Shown here one piece after another: positions 19,453 through 28,697 of a stretch of DNA of 31,177 nt. Position numbers and translations under genes: made by a program. This DNA comes from Hypsibius dujardini (Eukaryota; Tardigrada; Eutardigrada; Parachela; Hypsibiidae), in NCBI GenBank assembly GCA_001579985.1, contig LRSR01014634.1, forward strand, positions 1-31,177, written 5' to 3'. The notes below the pieces were generated by a model. The model was not told where the DNA came from, searched no databases, and saw nothing but the letters and a program-made list of their open reading frames with translations. Numbering within the stretch: position 1 is the stretch's first letter; the number at the start of each line of letters is the position of its first letter.

Positions 19453-20989
19453 ATGACAGAAAGGAGAACAAGAGAAATGGCGAGTTCTGATGTTGATTTG
19501 GAACTTGTGCAGCTAAATGAATTGACTGTTAATCATAGTACCTCGATACATTTAGCAAACGTATCGGGCTAGTCCAGCGGGCTGCGTTTGAATTATTGCA
19601 AGGACAGAATTCGAACCCACTTGGTAGTGTTCGAAATTGATGGACCAGTTTCCTTTCCGGATCAGAATGACCTGTTCTACCAGAAAGCGCGGTGTTTCTC
19701 GTTTCATCTTGCAGAACTGGTCTACTTTCCTGAGGATGATTTGCGGGTCTCGATGAAATATTTCAAGGATCAGTCCGCCGCAATTGTCTACGAGCTAACC
19801 ACCGAGAACGATCACTGGCGCAAACATATCATGAAGAACCAATACGTTGCTCACGCGTTCGACGAGAGGGTGAGTTAAAGCAGCGATTGATTACAGATGG
19901 ACAAATAGAAGTTCAGTCAGGCAAGTTTATACCAATGGAAGTATTCTAACGAGATTATTATCTAGTTGACTGGCTGGTTTCAGACAGACGAACAGACAGA
20001 TTAGTATACGGGTTAGTTTGTATAGTCAACACAAAATCAGTTATTCATGATTGCATTTTAATTTTTTGTAATAGTTAAACTTTTGGTCAAATTGTAGTCG
20101 AAATTATTCGACTACTCTTTTTTACTTTATTTTACATACGTTTTAAGTAGCTAAACATCTCTCGTTTCAAAACGAATATTGAAGCCAACGCTGAAGCAAA
20201 AATACTCACGTCATTATTTTAGTTCCAGTTTATTTTATTTATGTTGGTTTAGTTTTATCATGCCAATTGGTGGACGAATATTTGCGTCCTGTGGTTGTCA
20301 CACCAGTAAATCTAAAAACAATTTGTTCGTTCAATCATTTTAACAACCAATCTAACAAGGGTAACCGCTGCATTTGGTTCCGACACTTGATTGATCATGG
20401 AAAATTCTTAAAATCCATTAGAAATGTCTTTGTTTGCAAACTGGTTTGTCTGCCGAACAGTTGATTCGACTGGCGGGACAAATACATGAAACCAATCAAA
20501 ATTTATTTGTGCAAATCGAGTCTAGGTGGCATAGTTACTACTAGCAAACTGTAAGCACAATTAAAAAAAGCCGAGCCTCCGAGCGCAGCGTGTCAAACGT
20601 ACCGAATATACCTATCTTATGCAGATCGTACAAAAAAACGTTAGGTAAAGCCATTTACAAATATGTAATAGGGGAATTTCGTAACTTCGAATTACGAATT
20701 TTGTTTTCAGCTAGGGGAATTCGTATGGCGACCTATTATTCAGGGGGGTGCAGTTATCCAGTGCATCCCCCTCCGTTACGCTTCTGTACTGGCCACTACA
20801 CGCGCGCAGCAGGTGCTGTACTGCGATTTGTCGACAGCACTGGCTGCTTACGCCCACTTACCTCACCAGGAATTGATCGCTCGTGCTCAAGATTATACAC
20901 GAACATTAACGTCGGTTGAAAATGGGTTCAACTTAGAACACGGCCTCGCTGCGCTCGGCTTCAACAAAATCTACTTGGAGCAGTGCTGA
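19453..20989 (+). CDS. Unrecognised two-exon protein with an in-frame TAG near its 5' end
   Basis: The first coding block ends at 19869 with GluArg and a consensus GTGAGT donor (phase 0). Its best part (19573-19869) includes VVFEIDGPVSFPDQNDLFYQ, VYFPEDDLRVSMKYF and WRKHIMKNQYVAHAF. A strong acceptor (TTTTGTTTTCAG) opens a phase-0 exon at 20711-20989: LGEFVWRPIIQGGAVIQCIP, RYASVLATTRAQQVLYCDL, LAAYAHLPHQELIARAQDY, ending LEQC and TGA 20987-20989. The frame also extends upstream to ATG 19453 (MTERRTREMASSDVDLELVQ) but is interrupted by TAG 19570-19572. The true start may therefore be an unseen exon joined after a TAG or CAG acceptor near 19572-19577. Extra exons in the 841-bp intron are possible. 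No family recognised; the protein looks cytoplasmic, without TM or signal peptide. Confidence 0.5.
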
Positions 20990-21330
20990 TACTGACATGC
21001 GCCATGAGCCGTTAAAGTTCCTTACAGCGCGGATACCGGAGGACATCCAGTCTCTTTTTTAGTGAGCAACCGAACTATGCTATAGGTCATCGGTCAAGAA
21101 AAGCATGACTGATTGTACCTCTGACGATCGGCTGGAAGTTCATATGTTTAGTAACAACCGAAATGAAAAACCGTAAATAACGATTTCTGCTCATTAATAT
21201 TGACGACAAATGGAATATTGGTCACATGTAAGCCGGGTATGACAAGTATACCAAATTATGCCGTTATACCAACTACGCTCGATATGCCAACAATGTCAGT
21301 TTTGCCCACTGTGACGGATAAAAACATGTT
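20990..21330. other. Intergenic stretch after the unrecognised plus-strand gene
   Basis: Presumed 3' flank. No further open frame, RNA gene or repeat recognised before the inverted repeat copy that begins at about 21331. Confidence 0.4.
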
Positions 21331-22212
21331 AATAGGCTGTAATCCAGTCGAAATAGCTGAGTGAAGAGACTGGAATGCTCCATACTTTCCAGCCTGTATC
21401 CGACACTAGTTGACATGGCTGGAGTGCAGGCTGTATCCAGTCTGGGTTCCTATGCCAATTTAACATGGGTCGGCACTGCACTAATCTAGTTTCCAGCCTG
21501 GTTCCACCCTGTTTTTCCCAGCGGTTTGGCCAATCGAAAACTGCATTGCCCTATAGGCCTGTTTTATATAGACCCGTAGGAATGGTCCAATAATTTACAA
21601 AAATTTGCCCAGCCATTTTTAAATTGATAGCAAAAAAAAACTAAATCAACAGTCCAAAATATTAGACCGAGATTCCAGCTAAAGAAGGCAATCAGGTGAC
21701 AAACGTAAACAAATGAGATAGGAGATCCCATTTCCGTTTTAGGTTTGCCGAGCGATCTAAAAAACCCAGGAAAGCACGTTTACTGACAAACACTGAATCT
21801 GAGACCTCTCCTGAATGTAACCTTCCGAAATCTAAAGATTAAAATATAAAGTGGAAATTTCACGTACCGAGGAGGCAAAGGCAATTTGTTGTAAACCGTT
21901 GGATCCAGTCAGTTTGGCAGATTCTCAGCTTTCACACAACAACAACAAATTCTCTGATATCTGATGATACTACTAGTCACTTGATTCAATAATAGCCTAA
22001 TTTGTCGCAATTTGCGCAAAATGAAATGATATATTAACAAATATTTAAGAGAGTAGAAGCAAAGACTAACTTTTTCAGCGCCAAGCGGAACAAGACAAGT
22101 CTGAACTGAATTCCAAATCCGAAACCAAGCCGCGAAGTATGTAGATGTAACTTATCTCCCGCGTCAGTTGAAAAACCCAGGGTGGAACCATGAGGGAATA
22201 TGGGTGCCTGTA
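21331..22212 (+). repeat. Long inverted repeat, copy A
   Basis: Almost the whole segment matches the reverse complement of 28698-29541, with scattered substitutions and small indels; for example CGCGTCAGTTGAAAAACCCA here and its complement at about 28730. Its left part is rich in CCAGCCTGxATCCAG motifs like those in the element at 8149-9110. No transposase frame is present. Sequence to the right (22213-22340) still contains AGGCTG motifs, so the original element may extend further on this side. Confidence 0.85.
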
Positions 22213-22869
22213 TTTTGAAAATATGGCCTGTATTCTAGGCTACATTGTGGGGCAAAGACAAGCTGGGTGAATCAGAACTAGGCTGATTGCGGCCTCTTTA
22301 CAGGCTTATTGCAGTGTTCAGCCTGGAACCTAATCTGAAAGTTATATTTAAGGATTTGTAGATATTGTCTCAGAAGATCGTTCTTTTGGCTAACCTCAAT
22401 CAGAGTGGCTACCGTCAGGTCACTAAATTATGTTTTTGTTTGCAGGCATCACTCTGGGCACAAGGTATATATCAGCATAATCAAGCTCATCATACTTATT
22501 GTCGGTCAAGCCATTGTGATCACACTGTTCAATGTTCACTTTTTATTATTCCTTCATGTTGTTCGGTGAGAGTCACGCTAATTTCCTTGGAGCTCTTCCT
22601 TTGATCTCTGCAAGTGCGTGGCAAGAGCATGACAAGTGCGTGTAGACCAATCATACTCTTGCTATTTGCGCATGAAATATCTCTCACGCACACGCTCAAA
22701 GGCGTGATCGCCAATAAACGCGATGAAATGGGATTTCTGCGTATGTGTTTGTTGATACCAATGCGTCGTCTCACATTCATAAGAGATCAATCGGTCTGCG
22801 TTTGCGGTTCTACTAATTAGTTTATGTTCGATTGAACCCTGAACGAGAAATTGTTTTATTCTATAACCG
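22213..22869. other. Intergenic stretch with GGCTG-rich repeat remnant
   Basis: The first about 130 bp carry AGGCTG/CAGCCTGGAA motifs like those of the adjacent inverted repeat. The rest has overlapping short frames on both strands (22365-22820) without motifs. No gene supported. Confidence 0.35.
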
Positions 22870-23163
22870 TTAGAGGATACGCAGAGTCTGTTTCAATATC
22901 GAAATAAAAAATTTGTGAGATAAAAATGAAAACGCAGCAAGTATAGCAAGTGAAATTGTGAAGATAACACACCCTGACAGACTGAAATAGCGCATCAAAG
23001 AAAACTGTTCATTTATACTGGAGCACAAAAACATTCGGCTGATCGTATGACACTCATCTTGTATTTCGGAGCCGTATTCCAGGTACTCCACTATCAGTCC
23101 CATCACCTGGGCGCACACTATTCTTCTGCTGTAGCGAACGTCTCCACCCACAGTTCATGACAG
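22870..23163 (-). CDS. Putative terminal exon of a membrane protein
   Basis: A minus-strand frame reads GGDVRYSRRIVCAQVMGLIV, EYLEYGSEIQDECHTISRMF and LCSSINEQFSLM, then a transmembrane helix (YFSLSGCVIFTISLAILAAF) and a short basic tail ending KQTLRIL and TAA. Three spaced cysteines followed by a single C-terminal helix suggest an extracellular domain anchored in the membrane. The frame opens just after a TGA at about 23162, so an upstream exon is expected; a possible one in another frame lies at about 23160-23215 after a CTTTGCAG acceptor, but phases do not join cleanly. Family not recognised. Confidence 0.35.
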
Positions 23164-23610
23164 AGCGAACTCCATCTTGAAACACCTTACTCGAAATCCA
23201 GCAAAAGATCTGCAAAGGTGAACTTTTAGAGGAAACTTTCAGGTCACCTCCTAAGGAAGCAAAAATCCGCAAGTAATACGAAAACTGTCAGCCGCTTTAG
23301 TCATTAAAATTTTAACGTCTATGCACAATCGGGTTAAAACAATGGATTTACCGACCATGCTTGTTTCTATCTGTCAGAGTGCTTAATGTTAAGTGCTACG
23401 TCTGTAAGGGACAGGGACGTCGATAACATGGCCCCAAAATTCGCGCTACATTGCACTCTTCGTTCACGAGGGATATTTACAAAACTCAGTTCCATTCATA
23501 AGATTCATATTTATTTGACTCAGCAAGAACTTCCCGGCGAGGTAGGAAAGCAATTTGATCGTTTCTGTTATGGGGTGCTGCCTCGGACAGACTAACAAAG
23601 AAAGGACTCC

Positions 23611-23775
23611 ACTCTCGGAGACGAAATCCTCCACTTCTATCAATTTTAATGTATGTGCGATATTTAATTATTATTGTTTTCGTTGGGAAAAAATAATACT
23701 CCATATCATCAGTTTTATAATAATTAAAATCTCTTTCGCGGTGGTACATAGAGGGCGTTGTCAATGTCATCGCAA
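23611..23775 (-). repeat. 185-bp dispersed repeat, copy 3 of 3
   Basis: Reverse-complement copy: on the minus strand it starts TGACATTGACAACGCCCTCT, continues TACCACCGCGAAAGAG, and ends with GAAGTGGAGGATTTCGTCTC. Its far end matches the copy at 24343-24535 especially well (TTGATAGAAG next to GATTTCGT). Open frames across this region are repeat sequence, not genes. Confidence 0.65.
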
Positions 23776-24342
23776 GACGTAATGCTTGATTGAATAACTG
23801 AATGCCTTTATACCATTGAAATTTGTTACAAGAATCTCAAAAAAACATTTCCGCGAAGTGGCATTTTGTGGTTTGATCCGAGGAGGTGTTAAAAGCACTA
23901 AGTAGGGGAACTGGGCGCTGATTCTGTTTAGGGATCCAGGGGCGAGGTTGCCGGCCCTCTGAACCGTTCAATAAAATACCGAGGGGGGGGGGTAGGTGGA
24001 CCGGTTGAACCGACGGCCAATACGCCACTGCTTCCGTGGTAACATGAAGATGACTAGTCATTGTTACCGTAAGCCGCATCGATTGATTGTTTGGATTGCT
24101 TCAATTTATTTGTGCAGTGCCCGCAAAAGGCCTTGTTGACAGTTGATTGATACAGTGTAACCAGACCAGTCAAGTGAAATATTAAGTTGATCGATCAATC
24201 AACCATTCCATTCGTCGTTTTTTCAATCAATCAAGCATTCATTCGACGAAATGATTTCGTAAACTGTATGGTAGTGCTGAAATCTTGTAGCAAAAGGTCA
24301 ATCAACCCTTCATAATGTCAGAGCAAACAAATCAATTACTGT
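23776..24342. other. Intergenic stretch, no gene recognised
   Basis: Contains a poly-G run of 9 (23983-23991) and several ATCAATCAA-type short repeats (about 24130-24310). The minus-strand frame at 23837-24079 is proline-rich and has no motif or splice signals that I trust. Confidence 0.4.
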
Positions 24343-24535
24343 GTCATGCGGTAGCATTGAGAGCGCCCTCTAAGTATCACCGCGGAAGAGTTTTTATTTC
24401 TAGAAAATTGATAATATAATGAAAATATTATAATTTTCCTCGAAGAAAATAATGACAACTAAATGCGGCATATATACTGAAATTGATAGAAGCGAAAGAT
24501 TTCGTGTTTGAGAGTGTTGACCTTCCCTTGGAAGA
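24343..24535 (+). repeat. 185-bp dispersed repeat, copy 2 of 3
   Basis: Contains GCATTGAGAGCGCCCTC, then ATCACCGCGGAAGAGTTTTT, and about 140 bp later GAAAGATTTCGTGTTTGAGA. Same order and spacing as at 1669-1855. It ends directly beside the candidate stop codon of the GPCR's last exon (24536-24538). Confidence 0.65.
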
Positions 24536-24619
24536 CTAACCGCTTTGCCTCAATCCCGAGTGAACTACAGCTGCCGTTAACTCTAAGAACCAAGATCGGC
24601 AAGCCATGTAATACCAAAA
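24536..24619 (-). CDS. Candidate last exon of the GPCR (helix 8 and tail)
   Basis: The minus-strand frame FWYYMACRSWFLELTAA, followed by a short tail and TAG (24536-24538), fits the NP|xxY and helix 8 position of TM7 in rhodopsin-like receptors. It follows a pyrimidine-rich tract, but the base context before it (CCTGCCC) lacks the required AG. Either the acceptor has mutated, the true exon starts elsewhere, or the resemblance is accidental. Confidence 0.35.
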   Translation of the reverse strand, partial: FWYYMACRSWFLELTAAVVHSGLRQSG

Positions 24620-24759
24620 AGGGCAGGATAATTGCGGCACTTAGCCACCAGGTGCCAAAGAATTATATCTTTCATTTGATTAATACTCTAATCCGTTCTA
24701 TGAAATTTTGAATGCTTGTCATTATTAGTATTCAGGTGATTCCTCTGAGTATTGCCTAC

Positions 24760-26302
24760 CGGATTAAGTGCACACAGACTATCCAAGAGCCACCTCAATC
24801 CGAGGCGTAGCTTCGGCATCGCAGCGAACGGTCGGCTGAACATCGTGACCACAATCACCACCGGATACAGTGCCACACAATGCCACACGAATGACAGCAT
24901 GAGCGTTCGTGAGATTTCCAACCGGCGTTTGACCCTCACACTCTGACCAATTGTAGGTGACCGCGAGTCCCAGAGTGTTTTAAAAATGAAAATGAGGTAA
25001 CAAGTACCAGCCACCGCCGTTGGCAAGTAAGTGCCAAACAGGGTGCTCAGGAAGGCCGCCTGGGGATCACCAATCTGGTAGTCACAGCCGCCGTTGGCGC
25101 TCGGAATCATGCGATACTTAGCGGTTGGGCGAACCTGGCAGATGACATGGCAAAAATAAGAATTAGTAAGCTTACTATATTGTTAGTTACATTTGTAGAT
25201 AAACTTTGTAATGAAGGATCGGTACTTTAATGTGTTCGTTTCTAGCAACTATCACTCGTATTTTATTTTTCGGCGAAATACGTTTGATTATTCAATGCTT
25301 CCCTATTAAATCTTAAGTTTAACTATTGTTTCATATTGGTAAATCCTTGACTAGCACTTTTGATTTTTTTTTCATCATTAAATCTTTTACCTAAAAATTT
25401 TTAAATCTCCCGCTTTTCTAGTTTCGTTTTTGCCTGTCAATTTTTTTATATTTATTATTTTGTTTTATCGTGTCAAATGTTTTGTCTTGTGGGATTAACG
25501 TAACGCCAAAATATTTATGTTAAGCTTAAGTTTATGTTTTTTTTCGAATTCAACTCTTTGTTTTATTTGTTCTTTATTATCTTTCAGTTTAAATAATTAC
25601 GCTTCAGCATGCTAAAATCTTTAACTACTTGGCGCTTATTGTTTAGTTTTTTATTGTCAAATCAATTTTGTTTTACCTCGTTAAATCTTTAGACACTGAT
25701 TTAGTTTTAGTTTTTTATTTAGTTTTTCCCTGTCAAAGTTTTGTATTTTTTTTTTTGGTTTTGCACATGTTGGCAGACATTTTGTTAATATCTCATTTTG
25801 CAATTCTTACCTGCCAAGCAACTATGGAAAGGGATGCACACCAGGGTAACGCCAAGAAAAGAGAAATGACGCGGCGGGTTTTAAGCCTGCCGAAAAGAGT
25901 GGGAGACAAGGAAGCGACCAGGCGATGGAGCGCCAGCAGCATCGTAGCCCACGCTTCCGCGGGGTACACCAAGTACGCCCATAGCGGTCTGAAGCGACAA
26001 AAGGTCTGCGTTTGTTGGTAGATGTGGTCGGGATCAAGGTAGGTCGGACTGCCCGCGATTGAGGCAGCGATCGCGCAAGTGTAGATGTCAATTAAAATAC
26101 AGTGGCCTATGAGAATTGAGCTGGATGACTGACGAAGTGGTGCGTAGGTTATAATGGCCAGCAAGAGGATGGCGTTGGCGACGATCCCAATTCCAGCGGT
26201 CAAGAGTTCCGCAATGATCCAGGCGAGGAGCTCGGATGGCGTGGGAGGAATTAACGTAACGCGGGTAGCATTTTGGATGATGGTGTCGTTGCTGAAGTTC
26301 AT
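24760..26302 (-). CDS. Rhodopsin-like G-protein-coupled receptor (last exon uncertain)
   Basis: Two clear minus-strand exons join in phase 0: 26302-25811 and 25134-24760 (164 + 125 codons), with a GTAAGA donor and a TCTGCCAG acceptor. I use the ATG at 26300-26302 because MNFSNDTIIQNATR gives a glycosylated extracellular N-terminus. TM1 has GIVANAILLLAI; TM2 has HCILIDIYT with the conserved Asp; TM3 ends LHRLVAS in place of DRY; TM4 has LPWCASLS; extracellular loop 2 has GGCDYQIGD, whose Cys can pair with the FCRF Cys before TM3; TM5 has GTYLPTAVAG; TM6 has VWHCVALYP; TM7 begins LRWLLDSLCALNP and is cut by a GTAGGC donor right after NP. A frame at 24619-24536 reads FWYYMACRSWFLEL, just what should follow NP, but no AG acceptor precedes it. 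Ligand cannot be told; the divergence suggests an orphan peptide or amine receptor. Confidence 0.85.
25140..25810. other. T-rich intron of the GPCR
   Basis: The intron between the two clear GPCR exons. On the plus strand it is strongly T-rich with recurrent TAGTTTT/TTTTTATT segments and GTCAAAT motifs (for example near 25437, 25472, 25655 and 25731). No coding sequence; the plus-strand frame at 25668-26021 overlaps the GPCR exon as a shadow. Confidence 0.6.
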
Positions 26303-26770
26303 GATCCAAATAGAGAAAAACCCTAGAAACAGTTGCAAACGAAACAGTTATGGGTACGAGGAAAAAATATACAGGTTTGCCTTATAACGGAAGCACTGAA
26401 GCGGCTCCGTTTTGATGTATCGATTGGAATTTAACGACAGTTCCAACGAACTCATTATCTGTAATCTTCTGTCTTCCCGATGTCACGACATGATAACCAC
26501 TCGGAAAGAGACTCTTTGCCGCGTTAAAAATAGGAATATTATTGAAGAGATCTTCTACTCGGAATAGCGCAGTATTGAATTATCAGAGTCTTTCGAAAGT
26601 AGGAGTACCAAATTGTTGAGCACAGGTTCCCTTAAATCTAATTAAGCGAAATTAAGTTTTGAATTACCATTATGAATGGTACATTCAAAACCAATCACGT
26701 GGCAGCAAAAAGGCAGCGAGAAATACAGCACAGCCAGCTACAGCCATATCGTGTACCGGATTTGGTCTAG
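26303..26770. other. Upstream region of the GPCR; no gene recognised
   Basis: Presumed promoter side of the minus-strand receptor gene. I see no further exon, no recognised element and no clear core promoter motif. Confidence 0.35.
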
Positions 26771-26772
26771 AG

Positions 26773-26804
26773 GCAGACAGACAGACAGACAGATAAACAG
26801 ATAA

Positions 26805-26843
<39 letters not shown>

Positions 26844-26844
26844 G
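26773..26844 (+). repeat. CAGA tetranucleotide microsatellite
   Basis: About 18 units of CAGA with two ATAAACAG interruptions near the left end. It lies between the GPCR and the NRF-1-like site. Likely length-variable. Confidence 0.95.
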
Positions 26845-27045
26845 GTCAAACCTAATTAACAGTAATTAAATCAATGTTCTCGACACTGTGACAAAAAAAG
26901 AGGGCATAATGTTAAGCCGTTTCAGAATGTAGCCCTAATACAGGTCAAACAATGTCAAACGGTACAAGCAACAACAAAAATTACAACAACAATTTTGTTT
27001 ATTTTTTGCCTTTGCGGCCGGTGAGGTTGGAGTTAATATACTGAA

Positions 27046-27057
27046 TGCGCATGCGCA
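27046..27057. promoter_or_regulatory. NRF-1-like palindrome
   Basis: TGCGCATGCGCA is a perfect match to the NRF-1/alpha-Pal consensus (YGCGCATGCGCR). It sits in a locally CpG-richer stretch (27040-27290) that also has GGCGCGCATGC at about 27283, so this may be a promoter, with the broken gene at 27451 as the nearest downstream candidate. A 12-bp match can occur by chance. Confidence 0.4.
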
Positions 27058-27450
27058 CTTTTCCGACCGCCGACCCGGCAGGTTCGCACTTGAACGAGGT
27101 TTTAAAATTATACGCCCGACCGACTCGTTTCCTCGTTTGTTTGAACGCACGAACGCGCGATCGACGATTCTCTCGTTTGTGCATTTCCGCAAACGGAAGA
27201 TATGTTGCCCTAGGAAAAAAAATACGTACCATACTGTGTCAGAAAAAGCAGTTTCGCCATCCCACACCGAAGTGAAATTTTACGGCGCGCATGCAGATTA
27301 TTATTGCACGACCGCCATAAAGAAAGTTGGCAAATTACTAGTAATAATAGGATCCTGTTCTTTTATTCATAGATTTAGCGTGCTCGTTTTTACCATGATT
27401 TCCAATTCTGAACTGCTCCTAATTAATCGTTTTTCTGTAATCGACACAAA

Positions 27451-28044
27451 ATGACTGAACCATCGGAAATATTAATTATTGACAACAACGGCAACGAAGA
27501 GGGATAAATCGCTTTAACTAGCAGCAAAGCGCAGAGAAATAAGGCTGCTGCCAAGATTGTCAAAGCAGAAACGAAGCATTCCAAACTCCCGCGGCAACGT
27601 AATCATGCACTGCTGAAATAAGCCATTCGAGAATGTGCTTTCTAAATTGAGGAGAGGCAGTGAAACCCTGCGTACAACAAAATTGCCGATGCACTCAACC
27701 TGGTTCAAGTGTGGCTTAAAATAAAGCATTGTTGTTATTGCCGCGAACGCCTCACTCTCCTTCTAGACAAATGGGTAGCCCGGAATAAGACTGAGGTGAG
27801 AGTCACAGGAGGAGGGGCGACGTTGAAGCTTCCTCGAAGCCACTTGGAACATTGATGGAGGCACTCAGATGGAAGGGCCGTCTGGATGGTACAACAGCGG
27901 TGGGGGCCAAGTGGGAGGTGGGCCAACAATTGTGCGGAAGGGGGCACCGACGTTGTTGATGAACTAACTACCGTTGGGCCCGGAGGAGAGGAACACACCG
28001 CAGCAAACAGCAGCGACGACGACGCGATCCTACTTAACTTCTGA
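27451..28044 (+). pseudogene. Broken Myb/SANT-like DNA-binding protein
   Basis: A single plus-strand frame runs from ATG 27451 to TGA 28042-28044 with internal stops at 27505, 27619, 27643, 27661 and 27853. It starts with an acidic leader (MTEPSEILIIDNNGNEEG), then KLPRQRNHALLK, AIRECAF, NPAYNKIADALN, RERLTLLLDKWVARNKTEVR and a Gly-rich/acidic tail (NSSDDDAILLNF). The order LL..AI.E..F, then IA..LN, then C.ERL..LL..W, fits the trihelix Myb/SANT-like domain found in transposon-associated and host regulators, where the central Trp is replaced here. No frameshift is visible, so inactivation is by substitution. It is either a dead host gene or part of a transposable element; the domain call is by pattern only. 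Confidence 0.45.
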
Positions 28045-28697
28045 AGCAGCGATTTTTAGCTGGAAGATCTGTCCTTTTTCTATTTATGTGAAGAGATTGC
28101 TTACTATTTTTTGAACAAAGGTTTTTACCCAGAAAAGTACGTTTGTAATGTCGAGCGCTATAGAAAAAAAAATCTACTCGTATTGCTCGTAAAGACACGT
28201 GTGCGTACTACACAACAACACACCAAACTCGGTAGTAAGTGCCGACCAATTGCAGATTCAACTTCATGTTCTTCGAGAAATCGAGAAAAGCAAAAAATTG
28301 GGTAATCCTGCCAAATGTCCAGTCGACAGGCAATCGATAGGTATCGGAAGAAGTTTGTTACGTCCGAAACGGAGTCATGACGTAGGGTGTGCAACTATAC
28401 CCCTGATCCCCATAGGCGTGCTGGTGAGTTACGTAGAGATATTTTTTCTTTTATATATAAGTAGCTTTCTTTGAAAATCCTGTTGTTGTGGCTTATTCCA
28501 ACGACGGGATTGACAACGTGCAAAAAGAGACCGTTAGGCGATGTGGAACACTGATACTTAAGCGCATGCTTGCACTTGTAACAGTCACACAGTACTTCTT
28601 TGGTAGAGGTTTGGCCTAAAATATAAAAACTGAACGATATAGTACTGTACTGTAGTGAACAGATTGAGATCTTCTAGATATTTTTTCCTCTCGTGCA
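28045..28697. other. Intergenic stretch, no gene recognised
   Basis: Several overlapping frames (28111-28305, 28158-28394, 28199-28474) cross in both directions; none has a motif or splice context. No repeat recognised. Confidence 0.4.

Noticed and set aside
19573-20464. Extra exon near 20267-20322 (VDEYLRPVVVTP before a GTAAAT donor) for the unrecognised plus-strand gene
   Set aside because: Available acceptors put it in the wrong phase relative to the GTGAGT donor at 19870, so it was left out of the model.
26154-26387. Plus-strand frames over 25.7-26.4 kb
   Set aside because: Antisense shadows of the first GPCR exon, whose transmembrane pattern is unambiguous.
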